The translations under genes and the position numbers were made by a program. Under the pieces are notes generated by a model. It made no database searches. It was given only the letters and a program-made list of their open reading frames with translations, and was not told where the DNA came from. A stretch of DNA of 64,000 nucleotides from the NCBI GenBank assembly GCA_016169945.1, contig JADLSH010000199.1, positions 1,364,001 to 1,428,000 of the forward strand, written 5' to 3'. This stretch comes from Trachythela sp. YZ-2020 (taxonomy: Eukaryota > Cnidaria > Anthozoa > Malacalcyonacea > Clavulariidae). Of the stretch, positions 53,980-64,000 are shown in pieces. Position 1 is the first letter of the stretch, and every line of letters begins with the position of its first letter.

Positions 53980-55185
53980 CTAGATGTGGACTAAATTCTA
54001 GTTAACTTTATGCAAGATTATAATATCGAACTGATGAATTGAAATGAAACATATATGATATAGCACGGGGATACTATATGTACATTATATATGCAATTAT
54101 GAAAATGTAAACGTTAATAAAAATTCAATATTTATTCGATCCACAGTGTTTTTGTGGGAGCCGCTTTGTTCATTTACCACACATATTGGCTAAGGTATAA
54201 AATATAATTTAAACTTTACTGAGCAGTTCACTCGACACAACATGCATAATATGATGACCATTTTCTAGATTTATGTTCGAATGAAAGACAATGTACAAGC
54301 TAATTTGGAGCTGTTGCAAACTAATGAATCTATTAATGGCCTAAGGTTTAAATCCTGTAAATCTGTAATAGTGCTATCCGCACTTAGTTTTCTAAGTTTC
54401 CAAACATTGGCCAAAATTTCATAATGATTTTTTGAAGTGTTGTCCGGATAAACTTTTCAGATTAAAAACAAAGGCTCAAATCATTATCCGGTTCGATATT
54501 GTGGATTAAATGACGTCACCTTATCACAAAACTTATTATGACGTCATATCCGGTCATTTTGCCATCAATTTGAATGAAATCGCTGAAGATAATTAAAGGC
54601 CCGAGAAGATATATTGACATATATGAACTGTATAAATTCAATATTTTTGTAAATATTTGTTTACTCCCGATCGAACTTTCCCGTTTATGTATTAAATCGT
54701 CTTGCATGAGCAAAAAAATTGAGATTAATAATGCGTAGTTCCATTGTAGGTGTCGATAAATGATAACTTGAGGGATTACACGATCAAAATACCTGAAAAT
54801 ATAACAAGAATTTCGAACGAAGGCCTTAAAGTTTGATCCTGTATAAATCTCTCAAGTATATAATAATACTTCCCCTTTGACCTTTGACAGAGTGTTACGT
54901 ATCTCAGCAACGTTTATTTTGTCATCGTTTTCAATTTCCTAAAAGGTGTGTCATACTCATAGAGTTCCTTATAGGAATAGATTATACTATAATAGGAATT
55001 TGTGCCGGGTTTGACCGGCCTTCCGTTCCGCATAATTATATGAGTGGTTTATCAAGGGTTAAGAATTTCATATTGACAATGATAATTAAAATGAAACACA
55101 ATTCAAATCCGGATGCTTGAAAAATTGGTTCTTCACTGTGTTGTACTGGTTCAGGTTGACTTATACTGAAGATTACCATCAAATA
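53980..55185. other. Intergenic between secreted protein and GPCR
   Basis: Contains the AATAAA of the upstream gene near 54116. No supported coding exon or clear repeat was seen. Confidence 0.5.
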
Positions 55186-56181
55186 ATGGCTTCTCATTCG
55201 AATTTCACGAGTAACGAACTAACACTGAATCAATGTCTGGTATCCTATATCGTAGAATCACCGTCTGAGATCTATATCAACAATTCGATCGCTGCTTGTG
55301 TAATAAACGCCATGTTCTTCATCGTCGGATGTACCCTCAACTCCTTGGTGGTTGTGATTTTCTCGGTGTCGAAACAACTTCGTTCTAAATTGACATTCTT
55401 CCCAATATTGGTGCTATGTTCCGTGGATTTAGCCACAGTGACCGTGGTACATCCATTATTTTTAACACAAGCGGTTGCTGAAATGTTAGAGTCTCCGAAA
55501 TGCTCGTACAAGGTTGCGTATTTCTCAGCATTGTATATTTTTCCCGGAATGTCTGCTTCGACATTACTGATTATGAACGTCGAAAGATACATAGCGATTG
55601 TGCGGCCATTGTGGCACATACGCATCTCAAGTAAGAAACAAAAATTCATGTTCGCTTGTGTACTTTGCTGGCTCTTAATGGCGGCCAACTTAGCGTGTCG
55701 GTTGTACAAACCGCCGTATTCAAAAGCATTTACAATGGTTGGTGTAAGCGTCGCTTGTCTTATCACGCTTTTCATTTACGCTTCGATGTTCTACGTCGTG
55801 AGACAGCGACGTTCCTTAGGACTTACCGAAGAAACGACAGCAGATTTCACACAAGATGCTAACAGAAATAAAATTAACTTTATTCACGATTTAAAGATAG
55901 CAAAAATATATTTCCTAGTGGTGATATTGTCGTTAATATGCTACCTTCCAACTGGTGTGGTGGTGTTCGCGACCAAGTATCCATGGCGCGAAAACGAAGC
56001 CAGGCGGACGCTGTTATCGCAGGTTTATACATGGACTAATACTTTTTTATCTATCAACTCTACCCTGAATTGTATAGTATTTTTCTGGGCAAACGCAAGG
56101 CTAAGAAAGGAAGCATGGAAGATTTGGAAACGATTTTTCACATCAGAACAAACATCAAGAGAGGCTTCCGAGAGTAGCTGA
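55186..56181 (+). CDS. Rhodopsin-like (class A) G protein-coupled receptor, single exon
   Basis: 331 residues from ATG 55186; the frame is open further upstream but without another ATG. The extracellular N-terminus has sequons NFT and NNS. TM1 contains VGCTLNSLVVVIF (N1.50), TM2 LCSVDLATV (D2.50, residue 81), and TM3 opens at C106 and closes in ERYIAIVRPLW (DRY variant, 133-135). TM4 has CWLL, TM6 has LICYLPTGVV (CWxP variant), and TM7 has SINSTLNCIVFFWANARLR (NPxxY replaced by NCIVF). A cytoplasmic helix 8 and a Ser/Thr tail follow (TSEQTSREASESS). The ligand is unknown. Intronless amine- or peptide-like receptors of this kind are expanded in cnidarians. Confidence 0.92.
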   Translation: MASHSNFTSNELTLNQCLVSYIVESPSEIYINNSIAACVINAMFFIVGCTLNSLVVVIFSVSKQLRSKLTFFPILVLCSVDLATVTVVHPLFLTQAVAEMLESPKCSYKVAYFSALYIFPGMSASTLLIMNVERYIAIVRPLWHIRISSKKQKFMFACVLCWLLMAANLACRLYKPPYSKAFTMVGVSVACLITLFIYASMFYVVRQRRSLGLTEETTADFTQDANRNKINFIHDLKIAKIYFLVVILSLICYLPTGVVVFATKYPWRENEARRTLLSQVYTWTNTFLSINSTLNCIVFFWANARLRKEAWKIWKRFFTSEQTSREASESS

Positions 56182-57540
56182 CCTGTGAAAGGGCATACTC
56201 TGGGCACGTTGGTGAGTTGTATGAAGGGATATCGGGATGCTTGCTGGATATTATGAGATACTCACAGGGATACATTCATGACCCTATCTCGAAAGAAGTC
56301 ACAAGGATTATGGTTAGGATCAGGATTAGCGGAATTAGAATCACGATTAGGGTTAGGATTGGGATTGTTAGGATTTGGAAATTGATCCAAATAATTAAAT
56401 GGCAAAACAATGAACAGAATATGATGTCCAGATCTCCTCAGGCCTAAATACTGCAATGCTTTATCATCATAGGCGTTTGGGGGCCAAATTTAGGCCAACT
56501 GACACTGAAAATGCTCGACTTTTAATTCAACCTTACTCACCCCCCCCCGGCCCAAACACACACGCATACAAACGTTGAGTCATATTAGCAGCGCTTCCAC
56601 TTGGAAGGAAAATTTTGCTTGGAGGAAGGATAAAAAAGGGATATTTTGCTTCAACGTAGTGGAAGCACTGGAGTCATAGATGGTTCGAGTTCGAGTAGTC
56701 TTCGAAAGAATGTACGTAAATGTGAATGAATGATTTCGTTGTGTTGATTAAAAATTTGCCCAACTTTCGACCTTTCAATTTATTTTATTCAAACCTTTTG
56801 AAATGTATTGCCCGTTTAAACCATCTTGTAAGCACTCGTTTATATTAACTTAACGTGACCAGTTGCAATGGCTGGCTTTGCCAGAACGCTGTTTAGTGTT
56901 AGACTTACACAGTTCAATTTATCTGCATGCTGTTCAATTTTTCACTCTAACGATTTGGGATCGTAAGATTTAAAGTATTTAGTAAAAAATAAGAAATATT
57001 TTATACTATGTATATATATATAGAGCTGAAAATATATTTTATTTATCATTGTATATTGTTTCGTTACGTCAATACTTATAAAATACGCCAACTCTAGTTG
57101 AAAATAGAAATGGGATGAACACGAAATGCTTTTTGCTACGAAGCGCTGAAAAAAACAAAACAAAAACAGATGTACGCGACGGCGGTTTTAAGTGTCCTCT
57201 AGTTAATGGCGTGATGCACGCATAAACTTCAGAATCCACCTGTTAAGTTCAATTGACCAATAGAAACACAGTTTTGTGCAACAAATAAATAAATATACTT
57301 AACGTTAGGCACGCTTGCACGGGAGTCTAAACTCAGAGGAATAGTTTCACTATGTCTACGATACAGCAGAAATCGTTCTGCAAAAAAATTTGAATTGGCA
57401 CGTCGGCGGAGAGAATTTATTTCAACGGAAAAGGCATACCGAAAATCGAGGCTTATGTGAACTTATGAGATCAAACAGAAACGAACGACGAGTGGTATTA
57501 CTGCTGATAAGATCACGTATATTCTACGTAGAAGAGAATA
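56182..57540. other. Intergenic between the two receptor genes
   Basis: Apart from the telomere-like patch at 56305-56380, no coding exon or clear element is supported. Confidence 0.5.
56305..56380. repeat. Degenerate TTAGG/TTAGGG-like repeats
   Basis: GGTTAGGATCAGGATTAG, ACGATTAGGGTTAGGATTGG and GATTGTTAGGATTTGG form about ten imperfect hexamers just 3' of the GPCR. It may be an interstitial telomere-like patch or a simple purine-rich repeat. Confidence 0.4.
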
Positions 57541-60500
57541 ATGAGTAAGTTCTTGATAACTATTTTCTGCGTTCTTTAAAACTTCACTGTTTTCTATAGT
57601 AAATAAAGTTCATTTTGAAGTTTTCCGTCTGTGTTAATGTATATAATTATGTAGTTTAGACTTTAGTCTTGTTTTCATTAAGGATGAGAGTATATAAGCA
57701 CAAGAAAAAACAAGGTAAACAAGAAGAAATGCAGTGAGATGCGACATGAGTATAAGCACATTATACTGTCCTCCAAACAGTGTGCAATTCAGAAAATAAA
57801 ATTATTTCGGCTCTTCCAAATAATACAGCGAAGCAATCGACATAATAAGAATATCACGGAAAACTTAACCAGTTCTCCAAGGAAAGAAAAAGGCAGTTAG
57901 AGAAATACAATGAAACATATGACATAAGCTGGCGGCTGTAACGACATAAGCGACATAAGTCGCATAAGCACAGTCAGTCCTTCAAATATATAAGCTCAGA
58001 CATTGGAAATATATAAGCTCATAACATTGTTGAATAAAAATCGACCCGTCCTCCCGCAAATCCTCGTATTTTTAATGAGAAATGACAAACTATTTCGCCG
58101 ACTAATAGCTGACAAACGATAAAACAGTAACTGACATCTTGCAATGACTATTGCCTTGAACTTTTGCTGAAAACTGACAACCAAATGATTAACATGCTCC
58201 CGTGAAACATGCAAATAGTTTGCAATGATACATTGGTGCGCATGCAGGTCTCAGTAGCTCATTGTTTTCAATTATATTAATGAGGTTGGTTTGTTATATC
58301 GGGTATATTTCTATTATAGATCTTACACCTGTTAAACTAAACAATAGCAGCTGTGAATAGCCGTCTATTTACGTTAGGCCTTAATGCATAATATTTATGA
58401 TGATGGTTTGAGAAAAAAACCGTTTCTCATTTTATCTGTCTCATATCGTGTCGTAGAATTTTCTTTTGTGTCGAAGTCATTAGGTCTAGTTTAGATTACT
58501 TTAGTTTATTTTGTTTACCACTCTGAGGTGAACGGAAAGCCTTAACTGGATTTTCCAACCCAATTGAAAAAGGTTCCGAGGGTTAGTTAGTTAGCGAGGG
58601 AGGAAAACCGGAGTACCCGGAGAAAAACCCTCGAAGCACAGGAGAGAACCAACCAATCTCAATTTGCATCAGTTTATCAAGCTCAGGGACGTTACCCAAC
58701 CTAAGTAAATCCATGCCCTCGACCTGCTGTATAACCGGCTTAACTCAGAGGTAAGGGGCAGCGCGCTAACCGCGTCTGCTACAGGTGTCGAGTACATTAG
58801 AGTTCAAGCAACAAAGAAACATGCTGTGTTTCGGTACGATATGGTTGCAATGGATACCAGACTTCAAAAATAACGTATTTTTCTGTATTCACATTTACTA
58901 GACAACACGCATCACCACAGTCGTCCTCAATACGAGAATTACACCATCCCAGCCTGGGGTTTCAATTCCAGCTGCGATTGGCTCACTGCAGTAAGAGTGG
59001 ACCTGACTGTATCTGCCGTAGCAACATTCTACAATCTCATCATAGCCTTTCTTCCCTTGCTTGTATCCCGTATGTACTGTATGCAGGGAGCGGTGATCAG
59101 TAGCTACACATTAGGCGCATTCGTCGTCAGCCTCCATCACCAGAAAAACGCGACATGCGATTGCGCAACACCTCGAGCGCACGTATCCGATTGCTTTTAA
59201 TTAAAATATTTTTATATGGAATTGTATTAGAAAAGCACAATTATTTAAAATATTAGCTAAACTGTTTATCAAAACAAAAAAAACCAATTATGTAGAGTAA
59301 ATATCGGAGAATATTATCCACTAAATAGTTATCGTATACTACAAATCGCGACGCGACTTGTCCTTTGCGTGTTTTTTGTTTTTCTACTTTACGTGACTGT
59401 AATAATGCATGTCAAATGAACAGCTTAGACAGCGTAGAAACAAAAAGAAAAAAAATGAAATGGACGACCAAAATTTCAAACGAAAACGAAACTTGTGACC
59501 AGAGATCGTCTGAAGATATATGATATATAAATATTTTTATTCTTATGTTATTCCCGTTTGTCCCTCGTAAAAATATATTTCAACGCACACGAAAGCTAAC
59601 GAAATCCTCCGCTAAAGGAGCAAATATCTGCACAAAAGCCATAACTTCTCGGAAATTTTCATATTTGGTATTTTCATGAAGACCGTTTAAAAGCAAAATT
59701 ATAGTAGTATGTTCCATGTTGTTGTTGTTATGTTCGGCGCATAAAATAATATATATTCGCCATCGACCAAACCGACGTTTGTGTGCTTTCATGTTTGTGG
59801 GTAGCCTAATTTTCCACGGAATTGAATAACGCCACGAGGTGAAAATACTAAAAATGTGTCTGATACAAAAAACATCCTACATGCAAAAAATTTAAGTCAG
59901 AGATTCAGTATTCTAAAGACAATCGGTGTCAAATTTGCAAAACGGACATCAACTATCAAAAACAATTTTTTTCAGTTTTATTTTTTGTTAATTTAAATGC
60001 TTAATTGCTATTAATATTTGAAGTGTGTTTTAAACGGCATGTCGGTCGGCATGTCGTTTCAAAAATCTCCAATAACAACATGTCCAAAACCGTGACGAAT
60101 TTGAGAAATGAAGAATAAAGAATAAACCTGATATCTTGGAACGAATGAATTGAAAATCATAGGGAAAGGCGGGGGCGCTGCGAAATGTCGAAGAATGAAG
60201 AATGTCGAAGAAGTTGTGCGAAGCTGAAACGTCTTTGAATGTAAGTCGAAGTTGTCAGGAAGTCAGAAGCATGTATGATTATCAAACACATAGAATGTCT
60301 GGTAGTTCATACATCTGTGAATTATACTTCCATTTTACCTGTGACTGGGGTTTCCTCTTTGTTATATTTTAGATCCTTTCTTTGTTGTATGCAGTGAAAC
60401 GACTGATAGAAACGACAGAAGGTATGCGTATTAAGTCTTGCGTTTAAATTGATCTTCTGCGTATTGTGCATGCGGTATTACTGTTTGATCCGCATCATCT

Positions 60501-63500
60501 ACTTGTTGAAAATATACTTGTTGAAAGACCATATATTATATTGCCATATTAGATATATTTGCCGCTGTTTGATGATCGGAAATCGGATCTAATAAGCAAA
60601 GTTATCGTACGCGAACCGATCGCGGGATATCGATTAACCACAAACATTTATATCACAAAATGCTTCACATTTGACACGCTGATGTGCGACACGCTGTCTC
60701 GCAGTCATGTGTCTCGCGTCTACAGCGCCTTTTTTGACTCACGCCTACTGGCCAGCGGTAAACAACAGCTGGAAGGCGAGGGATGTGTACTTTACCTGCT
60801 CATATGGTTCCTAAGTTATCACTGTATGTTCCATATGCACCTTCTATCCTGGGATCAACATCATGCTATCACCCGTTTCAACGCTCACCGCAGGTTAGTT
60901 CATAGCTAAAGAGAAGGTAGACCAACTTTTAACATGAATTCAGAGTTGTAAAAAAGCTGCAGATATGCGGGTGCCACCCGCGAGGAACGTTCACTAGAAT
61001 TGAGGAAAGTCAAACATTGCAAAGCAGTAAGCACTTTTGACTAGTGAGGCTGAGATTAGTAGCAACTTGCATAAATTATACATGCACCAATTACACATTC
61101 AGTTCTTTTCCGCCCGGAAAGTAAGACAAACATTTTTCAAAATTTTTCATTCAAATTGACCCAAAATTGAATCCATTTGTCCTTGACCTAAGGCTATTAG
61201 CTCCATAAATTTTCGTATTAAAATGTTTGATATTTTTCGAGTTATCGTGCTAACAGACGACAACCACAACAAACACAAGCATCGGTACACAAACAAACCC
61301 AGGTTAAAACATAGCGTCCTGGCGTCGGCAATAGGGAGCTTTAGTAATGACTACGAGTACGACTACGAGTACGAGATTCGTCATTTTCGCGCCAAACGCC
61401 GTGTTGTTTGTATACGCCATCTCGCAAAAGTCGTAGTCGTTGGGCTTTTGACTACGAGATTTTTGATAAATCTCGTACTCAAAAGCCCGACGACTACGAC
61501 TTTTGCGAGATGGCGAATACAAACAACACGCAAAAATGACGAATCTCGTACTCGTAGTCATTGCTAAAGCTCCCTAATGAAGGAACACATACAGCAAACA
61601 CTCGGCTGCAAATATCCACCTAACTGCGAAACCATGTTTTTCGACCAGTTCTTAACTTTACTAGAGTTCAACATGACCAGAAGTCAGAGCCGATAATCAC
61701 TTTGTTACTAATACCCCAGTTAAGTGAGTCTCGAAGTGAGTAGTTTGAATGCCAGACTTTTTCGAAAGGGCCAAGGCTTGCTACTGGCCCAATGAGTAGA
61801 GCTCATCATAACACATAAAATCACGTTTTATATTATGTTTGCTAGGTTTACGTCGCGTTCCAAATTGTTCCAAATTGAACTAGTGGTCTGGGCGTCCGCC
61901 ATTGCGTTTACCCTCTTGGAAGCATTCTTTACTCACAATCCATTTGACTATGATCGTGAAATGGTCACGCAACATGTCTCCTTCTTTCGCCTCATTGTCA
62001 TCCTTATCTCCATGGGGTTTTCCTGGTTTGGACCATTGGTACTGATCGTCTCCTGGAATGCTATGGTCTTCAGTTTTTTGCTCAAAGTCATACATAATGG
62101 TTATGACAAGCAACAGCCACCTGAGGTATGAGCTATTCCATGAAAACCAGGGCTGTAGGGGAACTGTACTGTAAAAGTGATTTTAGTAATCTCTACTCGA
62201 TCACTTTGATCCTACCATTAGATAATTTATGTTACTCTAGCATGAAGTAGCTTCGCTATGCTATAAGTTAGACCTTTCTTCATTTGAAAAACACTAATTA
62301 AATAATTACTGGAACCAAAAATAGATATTGGAATTTTCCAAGTTTATCTTGTTGTGACGTCCCCCCCTGCCTTGACCCCCCCTTTTGAAAGCCCCCCCCC
62401 CCTGTTAGCGTTCCAGGACTACACCACTGATGAATATTGGTGGTTTTCACCAGATTTTGAAGGTTTACTGTTGATGGAAATTTCGAGCGAAAATTATACA
62501 CATATTATAGACCCAAACGGGAGCAGTTGTGAAAAATGCAACTTTACGCTCTCTGGCAGGAATCGAACCTGCCGCCCTGCGATTCCGGTACAGCGCTCTA
62601 ACCACTGAGCTACAGAGTCCAGTTGTCAAGAGCTAATCAAAAGTTCAAGTATATACATACTCGCTCGATTGAACAGGAGGTTGATGGTGTTTGTAGATGA
62701 AATATTTTTATTTTATTTTTATTATTAATTTTACAATCAAAGATAATAGATTGATGGCGCAGACAACAGGACGAAAAAGGTCCTAAATTAAGTCCTACCA
62801 TACATAAATTTATATCACTACATGCAGAGACTCACAAACTTACATCACATCTCATAAAGCTACGTGGTTACACACAGATAACGTTACAAACAAACATTCA
62901 TAATTAAGGACAACATGACATAGAACAAGAACGACATTTTGCACACAAAGTTTTCCACGTCCTCGGCCTATCGACATCAAAACATGTCGTACGTTTGTCT
63001 AAATAGTGTTGTTGAAGTTTATATTTTAATGACAGCACAGATGGAGATGATTTAATTTCATCCGATAGACTGTTCCATATAAGCACAACTCTGTTGAAGA
63101 ATATAATTGATTTCGGAAAGAAGAAGTTCTACATAGGTTTGGTCGGTATGAATCAGTAGAGCTAAAACGAGTGTTAATGTGTTATGATGAGTAGGATTTT
63201 GCATTATATAGTTGTCAGGTGCTAAGTCGTAGTAACCAGCTTTACATTTATAGAAGAACATAATGTCTTTCATCTCAAACCAGTATGAAATGGGAAGTAT
63301 ATTAAGCTGTTTTAAACGGTCGGGATAATTATGACAATTGGTAGTCTTGCAAAATATACTTAGTAGCTCGTCGTTGGATGAATTTGAGGAAATAATTTTC
63401 CTTGTTTCCAATTCATATTTCATCCAACATGGCGAAACTCTTCTTTGTTCTTAGAATATCTTGAGATTGGTTCCAAACCACATATAGATTTTTGCATTCA

Positions 63501-63997
63501 GTTAGTATAACAATAGTGAAAGCCCAGTGAGAATCTTGTGTTCGGATCATTGTCTAAGGTCGTAATGGTAAGGTCTCTAATCTCCATTACTATAGGACAC
63601 TGAACGAAATAATGGCGAAGTTTTGCGAGAAATGGATCCTTGGAATAGAGTACGTGACGATGAGATGTACTATGAAGATCCACCAGAACATGCAACCCTA
63701 CCAGATGACGTAACCTTCCAACTTACCCAAAGCTTTGCGAATTTCCTCACCGTGACCACGTTTGCCACCATAATGATTCTCTGGTCCAGCTACCATGTGC
63801 TTGCGGTATTTCGCATTGGCGACGTTTTGCGACATTATCAATTCTACGAGATTATCTACAACTGTGAGCTCTACATCTCTCTCTATGCTGTTACCAAGTT
63901 TATGCTTCTGCTCAACCCGTTATGGTTCTTCTACTACAGGAAGGAAATGCTCAAGTGCACGGCAGTACGAATGCGGTATGGTGTCACTCATGAATAG
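57541..63997 (+). CDS. Divergent class A GPCR-like seven-TM receptor, multi-exon
   Basis: Exons: 57541-57544 (ATG A), 58902-59062, possibly 60373-60421, 60553-60893, 61846-62125 and 63596-63997. Without 60373-60421 the frame is continuous (395 residues). The N-terminus MNNTHHHSRPQYENYT carries three sequons. TM1 runs through TFYNLIIAFLPLL. TM3 starts at a cysteine (GEGCVLYLLIWFLS) and its end WDQHHAITRF sits exactly 24 residues later, as C3.25 and the DRY site do in class A receptors. VVWASAIAF fits TM4, and FRLIVILISMGFSWFGPLVL fits TM5. TFATIMILWSSYHVL fits TM6, and LLLNPLWFFYYRKEM fits TM7 with NPxxY altered. DRY is replaced by DQH and the extracellular-loop-2 cysteine is not visible. Including the optional exon (ILSLLYAVKRLIETTE) gives a good TM1 end but breaks phase by one base. 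Function unknown. Confidence 0.7.
58555..58785 (-). mobile_element. tRNA-derived SINE, diverged relative of 49205-49539
   Basis: On the minus strand, an A-box-like GTTAGCGCGCTG near the 5' end is followed downstream by TTCTCCGGGTACTCCGGTTT and TTCCTCCC. The latter is the same central motif as in the SINE at 49205-49539, while the rest differs. It lies in the first intron of the divergent receptor. Confidence 0.7.
61334..61574. mobile_element. Near-perfect foldback MITE, TA-flanked
   Basis: Ends GGGAGCTTTAGTAATGACTA and TAGTCATTGCTAAAGCTCCC are flanked by TA. The arms carry TACGAGATTCGTCATTTT and CGCAAAAGTCGTAGTCG with complements, over about 115 bases each. It lies in the receptor intron between 60894 and 61845. 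Confidence 0.88.
62370..62431. repeat. Possible solo end of a CAGTGGTGTA-type hAT element
   Basis: The sequence ends GGACTACACCACTG after C-rich runs, like the terminal repeat of the 20437/53365 family, but no left end or target duplication was found. Confidence 0.35.
62549..62619 (-). tRNA. tRNA-like sequence (probably tRNA-derived SINE head or pseudogene)
   Basis: The minus strand reads TAGCTCAGTGGTTAGAGCGC, then a 17-base anticodon arm, then GCAGGTTCGATTCCTGC, so D arm, TPsiC arm and both polymerase III boxes are intact. The acceptor stem pairs only in five of seven positions, the anticodon stem has a mismatch at its loop end, and position 33 is C instead of U. GGA would be the anticodon. 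These defects argue against a working tRNA. Confidence 0.6.
62700..63440 (-). pseudogene. 5'-truncated LINE (non-LTR retrotransposon) remnant
   Basis: Two overlapping minus-strand frames (63423-63058 and about 63130-62904) read as the C-terminal end of a reverse-transcriptase ORF. They contain RLKQLNILPISYWFEMKDIM, FFYKCKAG, then FFNRVVLIWNSLSDEIKSSP with SLKYKLQQHYLD, and a late cysteine-rich end. The join needs a frame change, so the copy is dead. An A/T-rich tail (TTTTATTTTTATTATT on the plus strand, about 62705-62735) marks the 3' end. It lies in the last intron of the receptor gene. Confidence 0.75.
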
Positions 63998-64000
63998 AAC

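Noticed and set aside
55272..55775. 167-codon minus-strand ORF
   Set aside because: Antisense shadow of the intronless GPCR.
61223..61567. Overlapping ORFs on both strands
   Set aside because: They lie in the foldback MITE at 61334-61574, where the two arms mirror each other.
62549..62619. Functional nuclear tRNA gene
   Set aside because: Two acceptor-stem positions fail to pair, an anticodon-stem pair is broken and U33 is missing; SINE head or pseudogene is more likely.

Overview
The window is nuclear DNA of an invertebrate animal. Its genes are split by many short exons with GT/AG introns, it is AT-rich, and it is crowded with short terminal-inverted-repeat elements and tRNA-derived SINEs. 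The conserved genes read as animal orthologues. The single-exon rhodopsin-like receptor, the SINE type and the MITE load suggest a cnidarian, probably an anthozoan; that is inference only.

Layout, left to right. 1-1198 (+): 3' end of CHMP3/VPS24 (ESCRT-III). 2424-3847 (-): a two-exon Ly6/uPAR-type GPI-anchored protein. 3848-12464: gene-poor, holding hAT-type and Harbinger-type non-autonomous elements, one nested in another. 12465-18579 (+): a ten-exon SLC17 (sialin/VGLUT-like) transporter with an unusual acidic/lysine-rich C-terminal tail. 19952-26325 (-): a nine-exon type II phosphatidylinositol 4-kinase. 27470-28306 (+): a 278-residue single-exon ORF I do not recognise. 30148-36855 (-): a twelve-exon beta-TrCP (F-box/WD40), with a 15-bp minisatellite of about 60 units in one intron. 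37145-39203 (+): PBDC1, head-to-head with beta-TrCP. 39728-41391 (-): N-acylethanolamine acid amidase (NAAA). 41845-47725 (+): a PAAT/C10orf88-like protein, head-to-head with NAAA. 47726-52250: mostly repeats. 52251-53979 (+): a secreted eight-cysteine protein of 121 residues. 55186-56181 (+): a single-exon class A GPCR. 57541-63997 (+): a divergent multi-exon class A GPCR-like receptor.

The genes do not form a pathway. They are separate housekeeping genes (membrane traffic, phosphoinositides, ubiquitin ligase, lipid hydrolysis) next to surface or secreted proteins. What organises the window is paired promoters (beta-TrCP/PBDC1, NAAA/PAAT, possibly PI4K2/orphan ORF) and a heavy MITE load in introns. 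Six hAT-like elements carry 8-bp target-site duplications that can be read directly (five exact, one 7/8). Several different palindromic MITE families share a TAA target and related end sequences.

Two genes, beta-TrCP and NAAA, each carry a one-base frame break in an otherwise conserved exon. A third (the last receptor) has a one-base phase problem around an optional exon. All three lie in or next to short homopolymer runs, which points to residual assembly errors rather than gene loss. I found no CRISPR, no bacterial-type operon and no unknown defence or metabolic system. The best candidates for something new are the eight-cysteine secreted protein with a short reading frame spliced upstream of it, the divergent receptor, the 278-residue orphan, and the duplicated exon remnants inside the CHMP3 intron.
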